DNA of 63,598 nt. Source: an uncultured Ectothiorhodospiraceae bacterium (GTDB lineage: Bacteria > Pseudomonadota > Gammaproteobacteria > UBA6429 > Thiohalophilaceae). This document shows, in pieces, positions 38,962 through 48,683 of this stretch. The position numbers and the translations under genes were made by a program. Each line of letters opens with the position of its first letter. Within the stretch, counting starts at the first letter, position 1. The notes under the pieces were generated by a model that worked only from the letters and a program-made list of their open reading frames with translations, ran no database searches and had not been told where the DNA came from. Where the stretch lies: assembly GCA_947258695.1 (NCBI GenBank), contig CAMYJG010000008.1, positions 1 to 63,598 of the forward strand, written 5' to 3'.

Positions 38962-40923
38962 ATGACCGATAATATGGAAAATATTTATATCTGGATTGTG
39001 TTGTCACCACTGATTGGTGCAATTATTGCGGGCTTCTTTGGTCAGCGTATTGGCCGCAGTGCCTCTCACTGGGCAACCATTATTGGTGTGGCCGTTTCCT
39101 GTGTACTTTCTATCTATGTCTTCAAATATATTAATATTGATGGTGGTGAAATATTTAACGGCACCATTTATAAATGGATGGAAGTTGATGGCTTAAGCCT
39201 TGAAGTTGGTTTTTTAGTTGATCAGTTAACCTCAATGATGATGGTGGTTGTAACTTTTGTGTCTTTAATGGTGCATATCTATACCATCGGCTATATGAAA
39301 GAAGATCCCGGCTATCAACGTTTCTTTAGCTACATCTCCTTGTTTACTTTCTCAATGCTTATGCTGGTTATGTCGAATAACTTTATGCAGTTATTCTTTG
39401 GTTGGGAAGCAGTAGGCCTGGTTTCTTACCTGTTAATCGGTTTCTGGCATACAAAAGAAACAGCAATTTATGCCAATATGAAAGCCTTTTTAGTTAACCG
39501 CGTTGGTGACTTTGGTTTCTTACTGGGTATCGCGGGTGTCTTGATGTATTTTGGTTCGCTTGATTACGCCACTGTCTTTGCTGGTGTCGATAAAGTGAAC
39601 GGTCAGACCATGGAAATTATTCCAGGTAGTGACTGGTCGGTGATGACCGTGATTTGTATTTCTTTATTTATTGGCGCTATGGGTAAATCTGCACAAGTGC
39701 CATTACATGTTTGGTTACCCGATTCAATGGAAGGTCCAACACCGATCTCGGCATTGATTCATGCCGCTACCATGGTTACCGCGGGTATCTTTATGGTGAC
39801 GCGTATGTCACCGATGTTTGAATTCTCTGAAACAGCATTAAGTTTTGTACTGGTTATTGGTGCAATTACGGCACTCTTTATGGGCTTCTTAGGCCTGGTA
39901 CAAAATGATATTAAACGTGTTGTTGCTTATTCCACCTTATCGCAACTTGGTTATATGACGGTTGCCTTAGGTGCATCTGCTTATGCCGCCGGTGTATTCC
40001 ACTTAATGACCCATGCTTTCTTTAAGGCATTACTCTTCTTAGGTGCCGGTTCGGTTATTATCGCCATGCATCATGAGCAGGATATGCGCAAAATGGGTGG
40101 CTTACGTAAGTACATGCCATTTACCTGGATTACATCGCTAATTGGTTCTTTGGCGTTGATCGGTACGCCGTTCTTTGCCGGTTTTTATTCAAAAGATTCT
40201 ATTATATTAGCCGTACAGCAATCGCAGATAGCAGGTTCAGGTTTTGCGTACTTTGCTGTATTAGCCGGTGTCTTCATTACTGCACTCTATAGTTTCCGTA
40301 TGTACTTCCTGGTTTTCCATGGTAAAGAACGTATGGATGAACATACCCGTGAACATTTACATGAGACCGATAAAGTGGTGTGGGTGCCTTTAGTGCTGCT
40401 CGCTATTCCATCCGTGTTTATTGGTGGGGCATATGTAATGGATATGGTGTTTGGTGATTTCTTTGGCGACGCTATTTTCGTTTTACCGCAACATGATGTG
40501 TTGGCTGAAGTAGGTAAAGGTGTTGATAGCTGGTTTGGCATGGGGATGCATGCCTTTGTAACAGGGCCATTTTTCTTAGCCGCAGCGGGAGTGGGTGTGG
40601 CCTGGTTCTTCTATATGAAACGTCCGGATATTCCGGAATGGTTTGAACAAAAGTTATCTTTTGTACATAAAGTGTTAGTGAATAAATATTTCGCAGATAA
40701 GTTTAATGAAGTTGTATTTGCTGCAGGTAGTGTCGGAATTGGCAAACTGTTTTGGAAAATGGGTGATGAAAAACTGATTGATGGGTTAGTTGTAAATGGT
40801 TCAGCTAAAACGGTAGGTTATATCAGTAGTATTGTTCGTCACGTCCAGACAGGTTATTTATACCATTACGCATTCGCAATGATTATTGGTTTAATTGTAT
40901 TAATGGGTTTATTTGTTCTTTAA
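38962..40923 (+). CDS. nuoL: NADH:quinone oxidoreductase subunit L
   Basis: Largest antiporter-like proton-pumping subunit. It has 653 residues, the usual size, with about 14-16 membrane helices and the long C-terminal lateral helix region. Key blocks are FFGWEAVGLVSYLLIGFWH (pump Glu near residue 148), the Lys in GKSAQVPLHVWLPDSMEGPT near residue 236, and HAATMVTAGIFMVTRMSP. The start has GGGGTAGGG immediately upstream. Confidence 0.97.
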   Translation: MTDNMENIYIWIVLSPLIGAIIAGFFGQRIGRSASHWATIIGVAVSCVLSIYVFKYINIDGGEIFNGTIYKWMEVDGLSLEVGFLVDQLTSMMMVVVTFVSLMVHIYTIGYMKEDPGYQRFFSYISLFTFSMLMLVMSNNFMQLFFGWEAVGLVSYLLIGFWHTKETAIYANMKAFLVNRVGDFGFLLGIAGVLMYFGSLDYATVFAGVDKVNGQTMEIIPGSDWSVMTVICISLFIGAMGKSAQVPLHVWLPDSMEGPTPISALIHAATMVTAGIFMVTRMSPMFEFSETALSFVLVIGAITALFMGFLGLVQNDIKRVVAYSTLSQLGYMTVALGASAYAAGVFHLMTHAFFKALLFLGAGSVIIAMHHEQDMRKMGGLRKYMPFTWITSLIGSLALIGTPFFAGFYSKDSIILAVQQSQIAGSGFAYFAVLAGVFITALYSFRMYFLVFHGKERMDEHTREHLHETDKVVWVPLVLLAIPSVFIGGAYVMDMVFGDFFGDAIFVLPQHDVLAEVGKGVDSWFGMGMHAFVTGPFFLAAAGVGVAWFFYMKRPDIPEWFEQKLSFVHKVLVNKYFADKFNEVVFAAGSVGIGKLFWKMGDEKLIDGLVVNGSAKTVGYISSIVRHVQTGYLYHYAFAMIIGLIVLMGLFVL

Positions 40924-40956
40924 CAATAAAATCATAATAAAAAAAGGTTATAAAGC

Positions 40957-42474
40957 ATGTTTTTAGATTGGCCATTATTAAGCCTGGTTATTTGGACACC
41001 GATTATCGGTGGCCTGTTTTTGCTTGGCTTTGCAAAAAAAGATAACCCATCGAATACGCGTTTTATCGCTTTATTAATTTCTGTTTTAACGTTTGTTTTA
41101 TCCATTCCACTTTATACCAGTTTTGATACCACCACTGCGTCAATGCAGTTTTCTGAGATGACGCCATGGATTAGCGCTTTTAATATCAACTACCATTTAG
41201 GTATTGATGGCATCTCCATGCCGCTGATTGTGTTAACCACATTTATGACGGTTATTGTTGTTATCGCGGGTTGGGAAGTCATTAAAGACAAAGTTGAGCA
41301 ATACATGGCGGCGTTCCTGATTATGGAAGGCTTAATGGTTGGTGTGTTCTCTGCCTTAGATGCGGCGTTATTTTATGTGTTCTGGGAAGCGCTACTTATT
41401 CCAATGTTTATCGTGATCGGTATATGGGGTGGTCCTAATCGTGTTTATGCAACGATTAAATTTTTCCTTTATACCTTCTTTGGTTCAGTCTTTATGCTGA
41501 TTGCTTTACTGTACATGTATTCGCAAAGTAACAGCTTTGAAATTTTAGATTATCACCAGCTTAAAATTGGTTTAACCGCACAAGTTCTTATTTTCATCGC
41601 ATTCTTGTTGGCCTTTGCGGTTAAAGTACCGATGTGGCCGGTTCATACCTGGTTACCCGATGCTCACGTTGAAGCACCTACGGGTGGTTCAGTCATCCTG
41701 GCCGCGATCATGTTAAAACTGGGCGGTTATGGTTTCTTACGCTTCTCTTTACCGATCACACCAGATGCAAGTCATGAGCTTGACTGGTTAATGATTACCT
41801 TGTCATTAATCGCTGTTGTCTATATTGGTTTTGTCGCGTTAGTACAACAGGATATGAAAAAGCTAATTGCTTATTCATCGATTTCGCATATGGGCTTTGT
41901 TACCTTAGGCTTCTTTATTTCTTACCAAATCCTGGAAAATAGCGGTAACTTAAAAGGTGCAGCCTTAGGTATGGAAGGCGGCATGGTACAAATGATTTCA
42001 CATGGTTTTATCTCGGGTGCCATGTTCCTCTGCGTCGGCGTGATGTATGACCGCTTACACTCACGACAAATAAAAGATTACGGTGGGGTAGTGAACCATA
42101 TGCCGAAATTCGCGGCGTTCATGGTGTTTTTTGCAATGGCAAATGCTGGTCTCCCGGGTACTTCAGGTTTTGTTGGTGAGTTCATGGTTATCTTAAGTAG
42201 TTTTAAAGCCAACTTCTGGTATGCCTTCCTTGCAGCAACAACATTAATTATTGGTGCCGCGTACACCTTATGGATGGTGAAGCGTGTCATTTTCGGTAAG
42301 GTTGTTAATGATGCAGTAACAACAATGCAGGATATTAATAAACGCGAGTTTTTCTTCCTCGCAGTATTAGCCTTTACCGTTTTATTATTCGGTGTTTGGC
42401 CTGCACCTCTGGTTGAAGTCATGGATGTGACTGTCGAGAACCTGCTACAACATATTATGCAAAGCAAATTATAA
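40957..42474 (+). CDS. nuoM: NADH:quinone oxidoreductase subunit M
   Basis: Second antiporter-like proton-pumping subunit, 505 residues with about 14 membrane helices. The pump Glu is in VFWEALLIPMFIVIGIWGG near residue 144. The Lys is in FAVKVPMWPVHTWLPDAHVE, followed by APTGGSVILAAIMLKLGGYG. The ribosome-binding site AAAGGTT lies nine bases before the ATG. Spacing to nuoL is 33 bases. Confidence 0.97.
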   Translation: MFLDWPLLSLVIWTPIIGGLFLLGFAKKDNPSNTRFIALLISVLTFVLSIPLYTSFDTTTASMQFSEMTPWISAFNINYHLGIDGISMPLIVLTTFMTVIVVIAGWEVIKDKVEQYMAAFLIMEGLMVGVFSALDAALFYVFWEALLIPMFIVIGIWGGPNRVYATIKFFLYTFFGSVFMLIALLYMYSQSNSFEILDYHQLKIGLTAQVLIFIAFLLAFAVKVPMWPVHTWLPDAHVEAPTGGSVILAAIMLKLGGYGFLRFSLPITPDASHELDWLMITLSLIAVVYIGFVALVQQDMKKLIAYSSISHMGFVTLGFFISYQILENSGNLKGAALGMEGGMVQMISHGFISGAMFLCVGVMYDRLHSRQIKDYGGVVNHMPKFAAFMVFFAMANAGLPGTSGFVGEFMVILSSFKANFWYAFLAATTLIIGAAYTLWMVKRVIFGKVVNDAVTTMQDINKREFFFLAVLAFTVLLFGVWPAPLVEVMDVTVENLLQHIMQSKL

Positions 42475-42495
42475 GAATTTAATGAGAGTAAAGTA

Positions 42496-43935
42496 ATGAC
42501 CGCTACATTATTAACAAACTTACATCTGGCAGTACCAGAAATATTTATTCTCAGTATGGCGAGTATTATTTTGGTTGTTGATTTGTTCCTGACAGAAAAA
42601 AATCGCCACATTACCTATTTATTGTCACAAGCAACCCTGGTTATTGCTTTTGTATTAACCCTTAATTTATTCAGCGGTGAAACCTTTTATATCTTTAGCC
42701 AGACCTTCATTGCAGATCCTATGAGCTCTATTTTAAAGCTGGGTGTATATATTGCGACATTTGTTACTTTTCTTTACTCGAAAGATTACCTGATTCAACG
42801 CAATATATTCTGTGGCGAATACTTTGTACTGGGCCTGTTTGGCGTGCTTGGTATGATGATTATGATTTCAGCCAGTAGTTTCCTGACTTTATATCTTGGA
42901 CTGGAATTACTGTCTCTATGTCTTTACGCGATGGTTGCCTTACAGCGTGATTCAAGTGTCGCATCCGAGTCAGCAATGAAATATTTTGTGCTCGGCGCCA
43001 TTGCTTCGGGTATGTTGCTTTATGGTATGTCCATGCTATACGGCGTTACCGGCAGTCTTGATTTACAAATCGTGAGCCAACAGTTGGCATCTGTGACTGA
43101 TAAAACAATTTTAGCATTTGGCCTGGTATTCATCATTGTCGGTGTTGCCTTTAAGCTGGGTGCAGTTCCTTTTCATATGTGGGTGCCGGATGTATACCAG
43201 GGTTCACCAACAGCGGTGACACTTTATATTGCGACTGCACCAAAAATCGCCGCATTTGCAATGTTGATGCGTTTACTTGTCGGTGGATTAATTGAAATTC
43301 ATGCGCAATGGCAGGGAATACTGATTATTCTTGCTGTCGCATCGATGGCGATTGGTAACATTGTCGCGATTGCACAAACAAACATTAAACGTATGTTGGC
43401 TTATTCAACGATTTCACACATTGGCTTTTTAATGCTCGGTGTGCTGTCAGGTAGTCAGGAAGGCTTTGCTGCTTCGATGTTTTATACCATCACCTACGTT
43501 CTTATGTCGCTGGCGAGTTTCGGTATGATTATTATTATGAGCCGCAAAGGTTTTGAGGCTGATAAGCTGGATGACTACAAAGGTTTAAATCAGCGTAGCC
43601 CCTGGTTGGCGGTGATGATCTTGTTTATTATGTTTTCGATGGCGGGTGTGCCTCCATTTGTCGGCTTCTGGGCAAAACTGTCGGTACTTAAAGCCGTGGT
43701 TTCTGCAGATTTAATTTGGTTAGCTGCGGTTGCCGTGCTCTTCTCCATCATCGGTGCGTTCTACTACTTGCGTATTATTAAATTGATGTATTTTGATAAG
43801 CCTGAAGAGTCTCAGGATATTGAATGTGCTACAGATTTACGCTGGGTATTTACGCTTAATGCGGGCCTGATATTGCTGGTTGGTTTAATGCCAGATAGCT
43901 TGCTGGCTCTGTGTAAGCAGGTTGTTATGTCTTAG
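42496..43935 (+). CDS. nuoN: NADH:quinone oxidoreductase subunit N
   Basis: Third antiporter-like subunit, 479 residues with about 14 membrane helices. The pump Glu region is LYLGLELLSLCLYAMVAL near residue 133. The Lys block is VGVAFKLGAVPFHMWVPDVY near residue 217, then QGSPTAVTLYIATAPKIAAF. Last nuo gene. It is followed by a hairpin with a short T-run at 43992 that overlaps the start of the DUF2818 gene. Confidence 0.97.
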   Translation: MTATLLTNLHLAVPEIFILSMASIILVVDLFLTEKNRHITYLLSQATLVIAFVLTLNLFSGETFYIFSQTFIADPMSSILKLGVYIATFVTFLYSKDYLIQRNIFCGEYFVLGLFGVLGMMIMISASSFLTLYLGLELLSLCLYAMVALQRDSSVASESAMKYFVLGAIASGMLLYGMSMLYGVTGSLDLQIVSQQLASVTDKTILAFGLVFIIVGVAFKLGAVPFHMWVPDVYQGSPTAVTLYIATAPKIAAFAMLMRLLVGGLIEIHAQWQGILIILAVASMAIGNIVAIAQTNIKRMLAYSTISHIGFLMLGVLSGSQEGFAASMFYTITYVLMSLASFGMIIIMSRKGFEADKLDDYKGLNQRSPWLAVMILFIMFSMAGVPPFVGFWAKLSVLKAVVSADLIWLAAVAVLFSIIGAFYYLRIIKLMYFDKPEESQDIECATDLRWVFTLNAGLILLVGLMPDSLLALCKQVVMS

Positions 43936-43991
43936 GAATATGATAATTTTGTGCCTTTTGCGAGGCATTTACTCATAATTTCAGTTAAAAT

Positions 43992-44018
43992 AATGCCCTC
44001 AAAATGAGGGCATTTTTA
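43992..44018 (+). terminator. Terminator-like hairpin that contains the DUF2818 ribosome-binding site
   Basis: Stem AATGCCCTC / GAGGGCATT, loop AAAAT, followed by TTTTA. The 3' arm GAGGG (44006-44010) lies seven bases before the ATG at 44018 and is the only ribosome-binding site for that gene. The element could end nuo transcripts or hide the site until opened. Confidence 0.75.
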
Positions 44019-44350
44019 TGTTAAGTAGTATCATCATTATCTTTCTTATTACTGCATTTATCGCAGCCAATTTACCATGGATCAGTGAGCGCATATTTGG
44101 GATTATTGCCACTAAATCAGGTAAAAAGTCCGCCTGGCTATGCTTACTAGAGTGGTTTGTGTTGTACCTGATGATTGGCCTGGTTGCACTGGGTATTGAA
44201 AAGAAATTCACCTCTGATATTTACCCCCAAGGCTGGGAATTTTACGCCTCAACCCTTTGCTTATTCCTCGTGTTTGCCTTACCGGGCTTTATTTACCGTT
44301 TTGACTTAAAGCATTTGTTATCTCGCCCAAAACAAGCAAAAAATAGCTAA
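44018..44350 (+). CDS. DUF2818 family membrane protein
   Basis: A 110-residue protein with about three membrane helices (residues 2-20, 46-66, 80-98) and the block IAANLPWISERIFGI near the N-terminus. DUF2818 genes characteristically follow nuoN in beta- and gammaproteobacteria, which suggests a link to complex I assembly or function, but no role is proven. Its ribosome-binding site is buried in the hairpin at 43992-44018. Confidence 0.85.
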   Translation: MLSSIIIIFLITAFIAANLPWISERIFGIIATKSGKKSAWLCLLEWFVLYLMIGLVALGIEKKFTSDIYPQGWEFYASTLCLFLVFALPGFIYRFDLKHLLSRPKQAKNS

Positions 44351-44493
44351 ATTTGGTGCATATTGAAACGCTTTTATTCGTTTTTGCATATTTTATTACT
44401 TGCTGAATTACTTAAATAGTTCGATTTAATTGTCTTATTCATAAAGCTACTCTAAAATTGTTTGCAACTTGCAATTGTACGGGTTTTTACTAA

Positions 44494-46446
44494 ATGCAGT
44501 TAAGACATAAGTTTTTCATTGCTATCTCCTTGTTGACGACACTTCCATTGCTGATATTGCAATTTGGGGTGGTTGAGCGCATGGAGCAAGAAGTACAAAT
44601 GCGTACAGAGCATGAAATTAATGCGACTCTCGACAAAATGTCGGGAGAACTCTCTCTTATTTTAAATAACCAAAAATCCATCGCGAATGGCTTGTCTCGT
44701 GTACCCGCAGTAAAACATTTTGCGAATAGTGTGGTGCCCATAAAAGCCGCAGTATACAGTCAGCGTGCTACAGACTTAGAGCATTTCTTTTTAAATTACC
44801 AACACTCTGTGCCGAGTATTCAGGCCCTACGTTTTATTGATACTTCGGGAAAATCTTTAGTCAAAGTGAAAGAAGGTAAACCGATCGATGCCAAAAAATT
44901 CGATATAAAGAATAAACGCTCTTTTGTTGCTGATCAGTCACCCAAACACTTTTTTAAAGAGGCGATAAAGTCTGCGCACGATGGCAAAGTTGTCATGTCT
45001 GATTTTGAATTAGGCCAGGTGACTTTTGGTGAAGATTTTTGTCCTTCGATGGTTCGCTATTCTGTCCCGGTCAGAGATGAGCTTGAACAACTTCAGGGCT
45101 TACTTGTCGTTAATATGTGGGGGACACGTTTAGACTCAGCTGTTGAATCAACCATGAGTGGGTATCCGGCTAAGAGTTATATTGTTGAAATAAATAAAAA
45201 TAAGTTACGTGATGGTATCTATCTTTATCACCCGGATAGTAAGAAACGATTTGCAAACCAGTTGAATACTAATTTTAGATTTACTAATGTAGTCACTGCA
45301 GAAGAATGGAAAGAAATGCAATTTCTCGATTCATTTGGTTCTTTTGTTCATGACACTGGTCGTATGTATTTTTACAAAGCCATATCGCCTTTTCAAAATC
45401 GCGATACTAAGTGGTTGTTACTCATAGAAGCCGAGAGTGGACAAATCTTTCAGTCAGTTAATAATATGCGTCGTTCTATCTGGATGCTGGTTGGGAGTCT
45501 TGTTTTCATTAGTTTACTTCTTGCTGTCTGGGCATCAGGTCGTTTAACTGGTCCGGTTCACCGGCTCGCTGAAATTATTAATAAATATGCAGATGGAGAA
45601 CGAGGAGTACGTTACCAGGGGGCTGTAAATGATGAAGTTGGCTTAGCGGGACGCGCCTTTAATTATTTAACTACCACCCTGGAACAAACTGAAAAAGAGC
45701 GGGAAAGCGCTGTACGTGCTGCCTGCCAGTCAGAACGTTTAGCCGCATTAGGTCAAATGGCGGCAGGCATTGGTCATGAAATTAATAACCCGTTAATGAA
45801 TATTATGTCCTTAGCGACTTTAGTCGAAGAGTCGTTGGCTGATGGACATGAAAGTACAAAGAACGATTTACATTTGTTGCGTAAAGAAGGGCAACGATGT
45901 GCGAGGATTATTCAGGGCATTTTAAATTTTGCCCGTGAAAATGAGCCAAGTTATGAAGCGTTTAATCTATCTGAACTCATTGAAGAAACCTTAGAATTAT
46001 TAGCCCATCGAATTGAATCAGCTAATATTAATTTAGTGACTAATATTGAAAAAGATTTAATGATGGAAGGCGATTCTGGCATGTTACAACAGGTGCTTGT
46101 TAACGTGATATTAAATGCGATACAGGCATCTTCTGCTAAAGCAGCCATAATCGTTAATGCTAAACAACAAAAAGAAAAACTGAGTGTTGATATTATTGAT
46201 GAAGGAACCGGGATTAAAGGGCATGATTTCTCCAAAATCTTTGATCCTTTCTTTACTACGAAATCTGAAGGCGAGGGCACAGGCCTGGGCCTCTCAGTTA
46301 GCTATGGCATTATTAAACATCATGGTGGCAGTATTTCAATTGAGAATATGAAAGACGCAGGGGTGAAAGTTAATATTACCTTACCGGTAAAAGGAACGGT
46401 TGAAAATAAAGAGTTGGATTATCTGGAGGCAAGGAATGTCGGATAA
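44494..46446 (+). CDS. Membrane sensor histidine kinase
   Basis: A 650-residue sensor. Membrane helix 1 spans about residues 6-27. A periplasmic sensing domain of about 300 residues follows, of Cache type by layout (IQALRFIDTSGKSLVKVKEG). Helix 2 is at about 331-350, and a HAMP region follows (LTGPVHRLAEIINKYADGE). The phosphorylated His is H428 in GQMAAGIGHEINNPL. The ATPase has N-box NVILNAIQAS, and G-boxes IDEGTGIKG and GEGTGLGLSVSYGI. It overlaps the NtrC-type regulator gene by 11 bases, so they form a pair. The ligand is unknown; location between nuo and sox suggests an energy or sulfur signal but does not prove it. Confidence 0.92.
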   Translation: MQLRHKFFIAISLLTTLPLLILQFGVVERMEQEVQMRTEHEINATLDKMSGELSLILNNQKSIANGLSRVPAVKHFANSVVPIKAAVYSQRATDLEHFFLNYQHSVPSIQALRFIDTSGKSLVKVKEGKPIDAKKFDIKNKRSFVADQSPKHFFKEAIKSAHDGKVVMSDFELGQVTFGEDFCPSMVRYSVPVRDELEQLQGLLVVNMWGTRLDSAVESTMSGYPAKSYIVEINKNKLRDGIYLYHPDSKKRFANQLNTNFRFTNVVTAEEWKEMQFLDSFGSFVHDTGRMYFYKAISPFQNRDTKWLLLIEAESGQIFQSVNNMRRSIWMLVGSLVFISLLLAVWASGRLTGPVHRLAEIINKYADGERGVRYQGAVNDEVGLAGRAFNYLTTTLEQTEKERESAVRAACQSERLAALGQMAAGIGHEINNPLMNIMSLATLVEESLADGHESTKNDLHLLRKEGQRCARIIQGILNFARENEPSYEAFNLSELIEETLELLAHRIESANINLVTNIEKDLMMEGDSGMLQQVLVNVILNAIQASSAKAAIIVNAKQQKEKLSVDIIDEGTGIKGHDFSKIFDPFFTTKSEGEGTGLGLSVSYGIIKHHGGSISIENMKDAGVKVNITLPVKGTVENKELDYLEARNVG

Positions 46447-47815
46447 ACAGACAAAAATCATGTTTGTTGATGATGACCTGGTAACTGGGCGGGTTATGAA
46501 ACGAAACTGTGATAATGCAAATTACAGCTGTACCGTATTTCAAAGTGGACATGATTGTATCAATGCGTTTAAAAAATCAGCTGCAGATATAGTGATAACT
46601 GATTTACGCATGCCTGGTATGAATGGTTTTGAATTGTTGTCTGAATTGCGTGCAATTGATGAAAATGTACCTGTGTTAGTGATGACAGGTTATTCCTCTG
46701 TTGAAAATGCGGTAGAAGCCATGAAACGAGGTGCGACGGATTTTATAAAAAAACCGTTTGATTTTACAGAGTTAAAACTCATGTTAGATCGCACCATGAA
46801 AGGCGTACAGCTTAAGAATGAAAATAAATTATTAAAACGCCGCCTCGATAAGCAACGCAACCGCTATGGCATGATCGGTGATACACCGGTTATGCGTTCG
46901 TTATTTAATACGATAGAAAAAGTCACGGATGTAAATTGTAATGTCGTTATAACCGGTGAATCAGGTACAGGAAAAGAACTGGTAGCACGCGCCTTACATG
47001 ATTACAGTTCGCGTAAAGAGGCTCCTTTTGTCACGGTTGACTGTGGCGCCTTAAATGAAAACATGCTCGAGAGTGAATTGTTTGGCCATGAGAAAAATGC
47101 TTTTTCTGGTGCGGAACAACGGCAACAAGGATTAATGGAGCAAGCCAGTGGAGGAACATTATTCCTCGATGAAATTTGTAATATCTCTGATGCAATGCAA
47201 ATTAAACTCATGCGCACGATTGAAACAAATAAAATAACTCGCATCGGCAGTTCAGATGAGATTCCTATTGATGTTCGTATACTTGCTGCGAGTAACCGTA
47301 ACCTGGAGCAAGCCATTGAGAATGGCGAGTTACGACATGATTTTTATCACCGCCTAAACGTCGTCAATATTTATGTGCCTACCCTGGCCGAGCGCAGGGA
47401 AGATATCCCCGCCCTGGTTGAACAGTTTGTGCAGGAGTTTGCTGAACACTACAATCGTGATATCAAAGGTTACGATGCCGCGTCGTTGAGTTTGCTATGT
47501 GAGGCCAGCTGGGCAGGAAATGTTCGTGAATTACGAAATATTATAGAACGTGAGGTCATTCTTTCGGAAGACAAGATATTACATTGGCAAGGTGCAGATG
47601 CTTCAGATTTGACCGATGAGAATGGTGCTTTAATTAATTTTTCTGATAATAACTTGATGTCGCTGGAGCGGCTCGAAGAAGAATATATCAATCATGTTCT
47701 ACGTTGTTTTAAAGGCAAAAAGACCAAGGCAGCGAAGACATTGGGGATTGATAAGACAACATTGTGGCGTAAATTAAGACGTTACGATATCACAGAAGAA
47801 ACAAGCAAAGATTAG
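46436..47815 (+). CDS. NtrC-type sigma-54 response regulator with variant GAFTGA loop
   Basis: A 459-residue regulator starting MSDKQTKIMFVDDDLVTG, with GGAGG-like site GGAGGCAAGG upstream. The receiver domain carries the phospho-acceptor Asp56 (VITDLRMPGMNG). The AAA+ domain has Walker A GESGTGKELVARALH and Walker B-like GGTLFLDEI. The C-terminal Fis-type helix-turn-helix is KTKAAKTLGIDKTTLWRKLR. The sigma-54 contact loop reads NAFSGA at residues 221-226 (bases 47096-47113) instead of GAFTGA. Ser for Thr is often tolerated; Asn for the first Gly is unusual. Targets are unknown; no convincing sigma-54 promoter was found nearby. Confidence 0.93.
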   Translation: MSDKQTKIMFVDDDLVTGRVMKRNCDNANYSCTVFQSGHDCINAFKKSAADIVITDLRMPGMNGFELLSELRAIDENVPVLVMTGYSSVENAVEAMKRGATDFIKKPFDFTELKLMLDRTMKGVQLKNENKLLKRRLDKQRNRYGMIGDTPVMRSLFNTIEKVTDVNCNVVITGESGTGKELVARALHDYSSRKEAPFVTVDCGALNENMLESELFGHEKNAFSGAEQRQQGLMEQASGGTLFLDEICNISDAMQIKLMRTIETNKITRIGSSDEIPIDVRILAASNRNLEQAIENGELRHDFYHRLNVVNIYVPTLAERREDIPALVEQFVQEFAEHYNRDIKGYDAASLSLLCEASWAGNVRELRNIIEREVILSEDKILHWQGADASDLTDENGALINFSDNNLMSLERLEEEYINHVLRCFKGKKTKAAKTLGIDKTTLWRKLRRYDITEETSKD

Positions 47816-48010
47816 TGTTTTTTGAAAAATAATGGTGCAGATTGCAGCGTTAGGTGAAATTTAGTTGCACGAAATTGAGATCTACATATAGTTAGTTAAA
47901 TGAATTATGAAGAAATACTACAAACTTACAAAATAAGTAAGGGTAATATTTCTGATAATGCAAAGCCTTCCGTCAGTGAAGGGTGTATAAATGTATGGAG
48001 GAGTCCACAA

Positions 48011-48487
48011 ATGAAAAAAGGTATTATTTTAGCGGCATCACTATTAAGCCTGGCAGCGACATCAGCTTTTGCAGCAGGTCCTGCTAAAGACGGTAAAGCA
48101 AAAAATGGTTACTTAAAATCAAAAGTTGTATACCACATTAACAACATTCACACCGCAACGGGTGCTTTACGTAATGTAAAAAACCATCTGAATGCTGTTG
48201 GCGACAAAAACATCGAATTAATCGTTGTCACACATAGCTCGGGTGCTTTTGCTATGGTTGACGGTTCAATGGGTAAGAAAAACAAAAAAACCGGTAAAGT
48301 TTATAACTTTAACGATACTATCGCTGGTTTAGCTAACCGTGGTGTTAAGTTCACCATTTGTGCTAACACTATCCGTGGTAAGAAAATCAACAAAAACTTA
48401 ATCAACGAAAATGCTGAAGTTATTCCTTCAGGCGTTGCTGAAGTTGCCTTCTTACAACAAAAAGGTTACATGTACGTTAAGCCTTAA
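48011..48487 (+). CDS. Exported DsrE-family protein
   Basis: A 158-residue protein with a Sec signal peptide (MKKGIILAASLLSLAATSAFA, cleavage after AFA at about residue 21). The mature part has the DsrE/F fold pattern: KVVYHINNIHTATGALRNVK, IELIVVTHSSGAFAMVDG, and FTICANTIRG with the protein's single Cys. DsrE-family proteins carry sulfur on such a Cys. The start at 48011 has GGAGG upstream; an upstream in-frame ATG at 47900 would bury the signal peptide. It is followed by a strong terminator and lies near soxYZ, consistent with a periplasmic sulfur-handling role (inferred). Confidence 0.85.
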   Translation: MKKGIILAASLLSLAATSAFAAGPAKDGKAKNGYLKSKVVYHINNIHTATGALRNVKNHLNAVGDKNIELIVVTHSSGAFAMVDGSMGKKNKKTGKVYNFNDTIAGLANRGVKFTICANTIRGKKINKNLINENAEVIPSGVAEVAFLQQKGYMYVKP

Positions 48488-48511
48488 GGTTTAATTGTCA
48501 CTGTACAGAGA

Positions 48512-48539
48512 ACGGGTGTTTCGGCACCCGTTTTTTTTT
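48512..48539 (+). terminator. Rho-independent terminator after the DsrE-like gene
   Basis: Stem ACGGGTG / CACCCGT with loop TTTCGG and nine T residues. Confidence 0.92.
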
Positions 48540-48557
48540 CGGTAGGTTTCTATGGGG

Positions 48558-48598
48558 TAAAAAAAAAGCCTAACTTATTGAAAAAGTTAGGCTTTTTT
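48558..48598. terminator. Bidirectional terminator, mainly for the initiator tRNA
   Basis: Stem AAGCCTAACTT / AAGTTAGGCTT with an A-run on the left and a T-run on the right. Read on the minus strand it ends the tRNA transcript in a run of T residues. Confidence 0.9.
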
Positions 48599-48606
48599 AG
48601 AAATTT

Positions 48607-48683
<77 letters not shown>

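Noticed and set aside
47820-47880. Possible sigma-54 promoter before the DsrE-like gene
   Set aside because: GG and GC elements are present (TGGTGCAGATTGC; AGGTGAAATTTAGTTGC), but their spacing is wrong by two bases in each case.
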